Source of the DNA: a virus
Virus record (IMG/VR): IMGVR_UViG_3300025818_000049
Coordinates: 1-39,655 of that record
Strand: one strand, 5' to 3'
Length of the DNA: 39,655 nucleotides
Below, one piece after another: positions 34,782-39,655 of this stretch. Position 1 is the stretch's first letter. Every line of letters starts with the position of its first letter. The position numbers and the translations under genes were made by a program. The notes beneath the pieces were generated by a model. It had not been told where the DNA came from. It saw nothing but the letters and a program-made list of their open reading frames with translations, and did no database searches.

Positions 34782-36133
34782 TGCCGAAGCCAATCTCAAC
34801 GCAAGTCGAAGTTGATATGCCCGCGCCAGAGGTGAGCGAGGACGCGATTGCCAACGCTTTCGCGGAGAAATACGCCGGCAACCTGCTTTTCGACCATAAT
34901 TCGGGCCGCTGGTTCGAATGGGAGGGCGATCGTTGGGTTGCCGATGAAACCGCGCGCGGGCTCCATTATGCGCGCGAGATCATGCGCCGGATGGGCGAAG
35001 GCAAGAAAAGCATGTCGAAAGCGAGCGTCGCCAAGGGCGCCGAATTATTTGCCCGCGCCGATCCGCGCCTTGCCGCGACTTCCAAACAATGGGATGCCGA
35101 CAAATGGTTGCTTGGCACGCCTGGCGGCACGATAAACCTTCTCACCGGCAAATTGCTGCCGGCAAAGCCCGATCATTTCATCACCAAGCAGACCGCGACG
35201 ACCCCGCAGGCGGGCGAGCCGACGCGCTGGCTCGAATTTCTTGATGAGGCAACGCGCGGCGATGCCGAGGTCATCAACTTCCTGCAGGAATGGTGCGGAT
35301 ATGGGCTGACGGGCGACACGCGCGAACACGCGCTGCTTTTCGTCCACGGCGGCGGCGGGAACGGCAAGAGCGTCTTTATCAATACGTTCACGCGCCTGCT
35401 TGGCGATTATGCCGTCACCGCAGCGATGGAAACCTTCACCGCATCACGCGGCGAGAAGCACAGCACAGACATCGCCATGCTCAAGGGCGCGCGCCTCGTT
35501 ACCGCGAGCGAAACCGAGGAAGGCAAAGCATGGGCGGAAAGCCGCATCAAGCAAATGACGGGCGCAGATCCGATCACCGCTCGTTTCATGCGCCGCGACA
35601 ATTTCACTTATGTTCCGCAATTCAAGCTGACGATCGTCGGCAACCATGCGCCGGTGATGCACAACGTCGACGAGGCCATGCGTCGCCGCTTTCGCATCGT
35701 GCCGTTCGATAACAAGCCAACCAAACCCGACCGGATGCTCGAGGAAAAACTGGTCAGGGAATGGCCGCAAATCCTCGCCTGGATGATAGCCGGTTGCTTG
35801 CGGTGGCAGGAGCATGGACTTTCGCACCCGCGCGCCATGCAGGACGCCACAGCGGCCTATTTCGAAGCGCAGGACGTATTCGGCCAGTGGATCGAAGTCG
35901 ACTGCAATCTCGGCCTGCGCGAATGGGATGAAACCGGCAAACTCTATGAAAGCTGGTGCCGCTTCGCCAGGTCGTCCGGCGAGGAAGCGGGAAGCCAAAA
36001 GCGCTTCAATTCGATGATGCAAAAACGCGGTTTCATGCCCTCCAGAATGCCGGGCGGAACACGCCAGCGCATCTTCAAAGGCGTCGCTCTCAAGCCACAC
36101 GATTACGATCCAGATCAAGGCTATCCGGTATGA
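34781..36133 (+). CDS. SF3 helicase, D5/P4 alpha-like
   Basis: A 450-residue replicative helicase. The D5 N-terminal region spans ~20-160 ('WFEWEGDRWVADETARGLHYAREIMRRMGEG', 'LLGTPGGTINLLTGKL'). Walker A 'GGGGNGKS' at ~190-197, then 'ATSRGEKHSTDIAMLKGARLVTASETEEGKAW' containing the Walker B/B' region, and 'VGNHAPVMHNVDEAMRRRFRIVPF', the conserved motif C with sensor Asn and arginine finger. It unwinds the phage origin, probably the iterons immediately downstream. ATG 34781 preferred; GTG 34778 also possible. Confidence 0.93.
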   Translation: MPKPISTQVEVDMPAPEVSEDAIANAFAEKYAGNLLFDHNSGRWFEWEGDRWVADETARGLHYAREIMRRMGEGKKSMSKASVAKGAELFARADPRLAATSKQWDADKWLLGTPGGTINLLTGKLLPAKPDHFITKQTATTPQAGEPTRWLEFLDEATRGDAEVINFLQEWCGYGLTGDTREHALLFVHGGGGNGKSVFINTFTRLLGDYAVTAAMETFTASRGEKHSTDIAMLKGARLVTASETEEGKAWAESRIKQMTGADPITARFMRRDNFTYVPQFKLTIVGNHAPVMHNVDEAMRRRFRIVPFDNKPTKPDRMLEEKLVREWPQILAWMIAGCLRWQEHGLSHPRAMQDATAAYFEAQDVFGQWIEVDCNLGLREWDETGKLYESWCRFARSSGEEAGSQKRFNSMMQKRGFMPSRMPGGTRQRIFKGVALKPHDYDPDQGYPV

Positions 36134-36426
36134 AAAAACCCGCTTTCAATCCGTCCCGAACGCCGTTCATAAAAAGGCCGCTTTTTCTTACAAAGCAAGA
36201 TTGTTGCGCGCAAACGCAATGGCTCGGGACGGATAAACGCCGTTTCGGGACACATTCGGGACAGATTGGCGAATTTGTAAGTTGCTGTTTTTCAAGCATT
36301 CGGGACACATCGGGACGGATGGGACGGATCAGATCAATCAATAACGAATACGCGCGCAGGAATCTGGTCATAGGTAAAAACCGTCCCGATCTGTCCCTAT
36401 CCGTCCCGCTTGGAGGTTTGGCATGA
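36130..36426 (+). CDS. Doubtful ORF across the iteron region (98 aa)
   Basis: An open frame whose ATG overlaps the helicase stop (ATGA). The translation is low in recognisable structure and mainly reflects the repeated GGGAC DNA motif (for example 'GTHSGQIG', 'IRDTSGRMGRI'). The region is better explained as a replication origin. Listed because the overlap style matches real genes here. Confidence 0.25.
   Translation: MKKPAFNPSRTPFIKRPLFLTKQDCCAQTQWLGTDKRRFGTHSGQIGEFVSCCFSSIRDTSGRMGRIRSINNEYARRNLVIGKNRPDLSLSVPLGGLA
36149..36409. repeat. Iteron-like array, candidate replication origin
   Basis: Ten copies of an 11-bp motif TCGGGAC(A/G)(C/G)AT or close variants. Direct: 36224-36234, 36245-36255, 36256-36266, 36300-36310, 36310-36320, 36320-36329. 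Inverted: 36149-36159, 36380-36389, 36389-36399, 36399-36409. Two direct copies abut head to tail and three share single bases, so spacing is 10-11 bp (one helical turn). AT-rich tracts lie between clusters (36170-36210, 36270-36300, 36330-36350). Position just after primase and helicase fits an origin. Confidence 0.72.
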
Positions 36427-36668
36427 CCCTCCACGTCACGACCCACGCGATCGAACGCTATCAACAGCGGGTCCGTAATTGCAGTGAAGCCGCCGCCATC
36501 GCAGCGCTCTCGTCCAAGGCCATCGAAGCCGCTGCAATGTTCGGCGCGCCTTACGTCCGGCTCGGCACAGGCCAGCGCATCGTGCTCGACCACGAAACGG
36601 TCGTCACCGTCCTGCCTGCCGAAACGCCGACAATCTACATCGTCAACTATGGAAGGGGCCGGGGATGA
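36423..36668 (+). CDS. Conserved phage hypothetical (81 aa)
   Basis: An 81-residue protein: 'THAIERYQQRVRNCSEAAAIAALSSKAIEAAAMFGAPYVRLGTGQRIVLDHETVVTVLP', a layout shared with small phage proteins resembling RNA- or nuclease-inhibitor-like folds ('HA.ERY..RV'), function unknown. TTGGAGG precedes the ATG. It lies between the origin and the terminase genes and overlaps terS by four bases. Confidence 0.75.
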   Translation: MTLHVTTHAIERYQQRVRNCSEAAAIAALSSKAIEAAAMFGAPYVRLGTGQRIVLDHETVVTVLPAETPTIYIVNYGRGRG

Positions 36669-37228
36669 GCCTCACCGCAAAACAGCAGCGCTTTGTCGAG
36701 GAATACCTGATCGACCTCAACGCGACACAGGCAGCGATAAGGGCTGGTTTCAGTCGCAAAACCGCCGAACAGCAGGGATACCAACTGCTTCAGAAAACTT
36801 CAGTGGCCCAAGCGATCGAGGTAGCGGTCGCAGAACGCTCCCAACGAACGCAAATCACCGCCGATCAGGTTATTTCGGAACTGGCTAAAATTGGGTTTAG
36901 CGACATTCGCAAAGCCGTGAAATGGTTCTCGCAGGCGGACGTGGCGTTCGTGGACGCGGAAGGCATGGAAGGTGAGATCGAGGACGGTTCGTTGCGCTTT
37001 GCAGTCGCCAACCAGGTCGAATTGATTTCCTCCGAGGATATCGACGACGACACTGCGGCGGCAATCTCCGAGATTTCGATGACGGATAAAGGGGGGCTTA
37101 AGGTCAAGTTTCACGACAAACGCGCGGCTCTCGTCGATCTTGGTCGTCACCTTAAACTGTTCACGGATCGAGTTGAACATGCCGGCGTTCTGGCTGTCTT
37201 GCCAGTCGGGATTGATGACTTGGCATGA
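36665..37228 (+). CDS. terS: Terminase small subunit
   Basis: A 187-residue DNA-recognition subunit. The N-terminal 'LTAKQQRFVEEYLIDLNATQAAIRAGFSRKTAEQQGYQLLQKTSVAQAIEVA' is the diagnostic Terminase_2 HTH region. The rest ('ITADQVISELAKIGFSDIRKAVKWF', 'GLKVKFHDKRAALVDLGRHLKLF') is also typical of this family. It binds phage DNA and presents it to the large subunit encoded next (ATGA overlap). Confidence 0.94.
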   Translation: MSLTAKQQRFVEEYLIDLNATQAAIRAGFSRKTAEQQGYQLLQKTSVAQAIEVAVAERSQRTQITADQVISELAKIGFSDIRKAVKWFSQADVAFVDAEGMEGEIEDGSLRFAVANQVELISSEDIDDDTAAAISEISMTDKGGLKVKFHDKRAALVDLGRHLKLFTDRVEHAGVLAVLPVGIDDLA

Positions 37229-38502
37229 CGGCACACGATCCAACACTTGGCGATAAGCGCACCCTCACCAACTCACAGAGGATCTTCGCGCTATCGAACG
37301 CCCGCTTTCCCTGCTTCGTCGGCGGTTTTGGATCGGGCAAGACTGCCGCGGCGATGACGCGCGCGATGAGGCTCAAGATTCAGTGCCGGGCGAACGACAT
37401 TGCCTATTACCTGCCAACTTACCCGCTGATCGAGGACATTGCTTTCCAGCGCTTCCCCGAACTGTGCGAGCGCAAAGGGTGGGCCTACAAGTTAAACCGG
37501 CAAGCTGGCGTGCTTGAGTTCCCCGGAGCGGGCCGGATCTTGTTCCGCAACATGGAGCAGCCGCACCGCATCGTCGGATACGAAGTAGCGCATAGCCTGG
37601 TCGACGAGATCGACATCATGCCCACGGAAAAGGCCCGCGATGCGTGGAATAAGATCATCGCCCGCAACCGGCAGAAGTGTGGGATGGAAAACACGGTTGG
37701 CGTCGCCACCACGCCGGAGGGGTTCAAGTTCGTCTATGAGCGCTGGCAGAAATCGCCTGCCCCCGGATACGAGCTGATCCGCGCCAAGACCGAGGAAAAT
37801 GCCGCCAATCTGCCCGATGGCTATATCGACAGCCTGCGCGCGTCCTACCCTGCAGCCCTGCTCGCCGCATACCTTGAAGGCGAGTTCGTGAACCTTACCA
37901 GCGGCAGCGTCTATCCCGAGTTCGATCGGGCGGCAAATGCTTCACGCGAAACCATCCAGCCAAGCGAGCCGCTGCACATCGGGCAGGATTTCAACGTGGG
38001 CCAAATGGCGAGCGTGGTGTTCGTCCTGCGCGATGGCTTGCCGCACGCGGTCGACGAGCTGACCGGCATTCTCGACACGCCTGCGCTGATCGCAACGATC
38101 AAGCAACGCTATGTCGGCCACGCGATCCACATTTACCCGGATGCGAGCGGCAATAACCGCCGCAGCGCGAATGCAAGCGAAAGCGATATCGCCTTGCTCC
38201 GACAGGCGCGGTTCAACGTGCTGGTGAACCCGTCGAACCCGGCCGTAAAGGACCGCGTGAACGCGATGAACCTCGTCATTTGCAGGCAGGTCGAAGGCGT
38301 CGAGGAACGCCGCCTCAAGATCAATATCGACCGCTGCCCCGGCTTTGTCGAAGCGCTCGAAAAGCAGGCTTACGACAAGAACGGCGAGCCCGACAAGACA
38401 AGCGGGTTCGACCATCTAAACGACGCGGCGGGCTATTTCGTCGCTTACCGATACCCTGTGCGGGCCAGGGCCATGCAGACCGTCAAAATTGGCGGATTTT
38501 AG
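37225..38502 (+). CDS. terL: Terminase large subunit
   Basis: A 425-residue packaging motor. ATPase: Walker A 'GGFGSGKT' (33-40), Walker B 'HSLVDEID' (123-130; Asp127, Glu128) and coupling motif 'GVATTPEG' (159-166). Nuclease: Asp255 in 'HIGQDFNVGQMA', Asp306 in 'HIYPDASGNN', and Asp in 'FDHLNDAAGYF' near the C-terminus. It pumps DNA through the portal encoded immediately downstream and cuts the concatemer. Packaging mode cannot be told from this alone. Confidence 0.95.
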   Translation: MTAHDPTLGDKRTLTNSQRIFALSNARFPCFVGGFGSGKTAAAMTRAMRLKIQCRANDIAYYLPTYPLIEDIAFQRFPELCERKGWAYKLNRQAGVLEFPGAGRILFRNMEQPHRIVGYEVAHSLVDEIDIMPTEKARDAWNKIIARNRQKCGMENTVGVATTPEGFKFVYERWQKSPAPGYELIRAKTEENAANLPDGYIDSLRASYPAALLAAYLEGEFVNLTSGSVYPEFDRAANASRETIQPSEPLHIGQDFNVGQMASVVFVLRDGLPHAVDELTGILDTPALIATIKQRYVGHAIHIYPDASGNNRRSANASESDIALLRQARFNVLVNPSNPAVKDRVNAMNLVICRQVEGVEERRLKINIDRCPGFVEALEKQAYDKNGEPDKTSGFDHLNDAAGYFVAYRYPVRARAMQTVKIGGF

Positions 38503-38512
38503 GAGCAAGGCA

Positions 38513-39655
38513 ATGAAAGATGTGAACACCCGCCACAAGGATTACACCACCTTCGCGCCGAAGTGGAAGCGCTGCCGCGATGCCGCCGCAGGGCAAGATG
38601 CGGTCCATGCCGCTGGCGAAACCTACCTGCCGAAATTGGGCGCGCAGGAGACGGAGGATTACAACGCTTACCGCAAGCGCGCGGGGTTCTACAACGCGAC
38701 CTGGCGCACGATGAGCGGGCTCTTGGGTATGATGTTCCGCAAGCCGCCGCAAGCCAAACTGGCATCGAGCGTCGAGGCGATGGCGAAGGATATCGACATG
38801 GCCGGCACCTCGCTCGAAACCTTTGCCCGCAAGGCCGCGCTTGAAATCCTCGGTCCTGGCCGCGTCGGCATCCTCGTCGATCATCCGGCGATCGAAGGCG
38901 TTACCGCGATATCGGTCAAGGCGGCAGAGGATCAGGGCTTGCGGCCGATGCTCAAGCAATACAAGGCCGAGACGATCATCAACTGGAAATACGAGCGGAT
39001 CCGCAATTACTGGATGCTTTCGATGGTCGTCCTCGAAGAAGAAATCGAGGAGGCCGAAAACGAGTTCAAGGCGAATTGCGTCAAACAATGGCGCGTGCTC
39101 GACCTCGACGAGGGCGGTCATTACCGGCAACGGACATTCCGCAAGGCCGAAAAGGGTAATGCCGAGGAGTTCGAGCAGATCGGCGGCGATATCTATCCAC
39201 TGCTTGCCGGTAAGCCGCTCGAGTTCATCCCGTTCTTTATCGTCGGCGTTGACGGGATCGACAGCGATGTCGACGAGCCGCCGCTGATCGACCTGGTTGA
39301 CCTGAACCTCGCGCACTACCGCACCAACGCAGACTATGAGCACGGTTGCCACTTCACCGGCTTGCCGACGCTGTTCCTTAGCGGTTTCCTCAATGAGGAC
39401 GGGACAGCGCCAAAGTTCACCATCGGCTCGCAGGCTGCGATCGTGGCGGCGCACCCGGAAGCGACGGGCAAATACATCGAGTTCACCGGGCAAGGGCTGG
39501 AAGCGCTGCAAACCAACCTTGAGCGCAAAGAACAGCAAATGGCGATTATCGGCGCCCGGATGCTGTTCGCGGAAAAGCGGGCCGTCGAAGCTGCGGAAAC
39601 CGCCTCGATCCACAGGCAGGGCGAGAATAGCGTGCTGGCCTCGATCGCAACCGCA
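38513..39655 (+). CDS. Portal protein, N-terminal part (DUF4055 family)
   Basis: First 381 codons of the portal; the rest is at 1-392 across the circular join. The start 'VNTRHKDYTTFAPKWKRCRDAAAGQDAVHAAGETYLPKLGAQETEDYNAYRKRAGFYNATWRTMSGLLGMMFRKPP' and 'LEILGPGRVGILVDHP' are characteristic of DUF4055 portals, as is 'FIPFFIVGVDGID...PPLIDLVDLNLAHYRTNADYEHGCHFTGLPTLFL'. It forms the portal ring and follows the terminase genes as expected. AGGAG lies six bases before ATG. Confidence 0.93.
   Translation, partial: MKDVNTRHKDYTTFAPKWKRCRDAAAGQDAVHAAGETYLPKLGAQETEDYNAYRKRAGFYNATWRTMSGLLGMMFRKPPQAKLASSVEAMAKDIDMAGTSLETFARKAALEILGPGRVGILVDHPAIEGVTAISVKAAEDQGLRPMLKQYKAETIINWKYERIRNYWMLSMVVLEEEIEEAENEFKANCVKQWRVLDLDEGGHYRQRTFRKAEKGNAEEFEQIGGDIYPLLAGKPLEFIPFFIVGVDGIDSDVDEPPLIDLVDLNLAHYRTNADYEHGCHFTGLPTLFLSGFLNEDGTAPKFTIGSQAAIVAAHPEATGKYIEFTGQGLEALQTNLERKEQQMAIIGARMLFAEKRAVEAAETASIHRQGENSVLASIATA
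39573..39655. repeat. Terminal overlap, right copy (matches 1-83)
   Basis: Eighty-three bases that repeat the left end with two synonymous differences (39604 and 39655). They mark the closure point of the circular sequence inside the portal gene. Confidence 0.9.

Noticed and set aside
36149-36409. CRISPR-like array
   Set aside because: Repeats are 11 bp, partly overlapping and in both orientations, with no uniform spacers; iterons fit better.
38483-39613. Reverse-strand 376-aa open frame opposite the portal gene
   Set aside because: Antisense to the DUF4055 portal; no domain, no ribosome site, unusual His/Arg-rich composition.

Overview
The window is a complete tailed-phage genome (siphovirus type) that appears circular. 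Bases 1-83 repeat bases 39573-39655 with only two synonymous differences, and the portal gene runs in frame across the join, so the unique length is about 39,572 bp. The DNA is GC-rich. The gene families (P22-like coat, DUF4055 portal, BTLCP-type cysteine protease, GH19 lysin, small early proteins) suggest an alphaproteobacterial host, perhaps a sphingomonad; this host call is inference. A tyrosine integrase, a Cro/repressor switch and a candidate attP indicate a temperate life style. No tRNA gene was seen.

Layout. Rightward late genes run from 36665 through the join to 23762: terminase small and large subunits, portal, a small membrane protein, head morphogenesis protein, scaffold, coat, two small head proteins, BTLCP protease, a glycine-rich repeat fibre, four head-tail joining proteins, tail tube, a homing endonuclease, tail assembly chaperones made by a -1 frameshift, tape measure, distal tail and tip proteins, an S74-processed fibre, and a lysis cassette (membrane proteins, holin, GH19 endolysin, spanins). 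Neighbours nearly all overlap by 1-4 bases (ATGA, TAATG, TGATG), which helped fix starts. Between scaffold and coat lies a foreign-looking island (2255-4020) with a reverse-strand HigBA toxin-antitoxin and four small forward genes.

The leftward arm (30804 down to 23780) holds small early genes, a YqaJ exonuclease plus RecT annealing pair, the integrase, a candidate attP, and a group of small unknown genes including two that share a recently duplicated segment. The control region is 30804-31100: a small repressor-like gene flanked by two pairs of 17-bp operators of form GTTTAG-N5-CTAAAC, overlapping symmetrical divergent promoters. Rightward early genes (31097-36133) give Cro-like and other HTH proteins, an AP2/HNH endonuclease, a VRR-NUC nuclease, a Toprim primase and an SF3 helicase, followed by a ten-copy iteron-like array (36149-36409) that is the best origin candidate.

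Most notable: the paired operator architecture, an in-frame 13-bp micro-inversion inside a 191-bp duplication, an endolysin whose old 3' end is stranded behind an inserted HNH-like gene, a possible H-type pseudoknot before the tail chaperone gene, and the iteron array.
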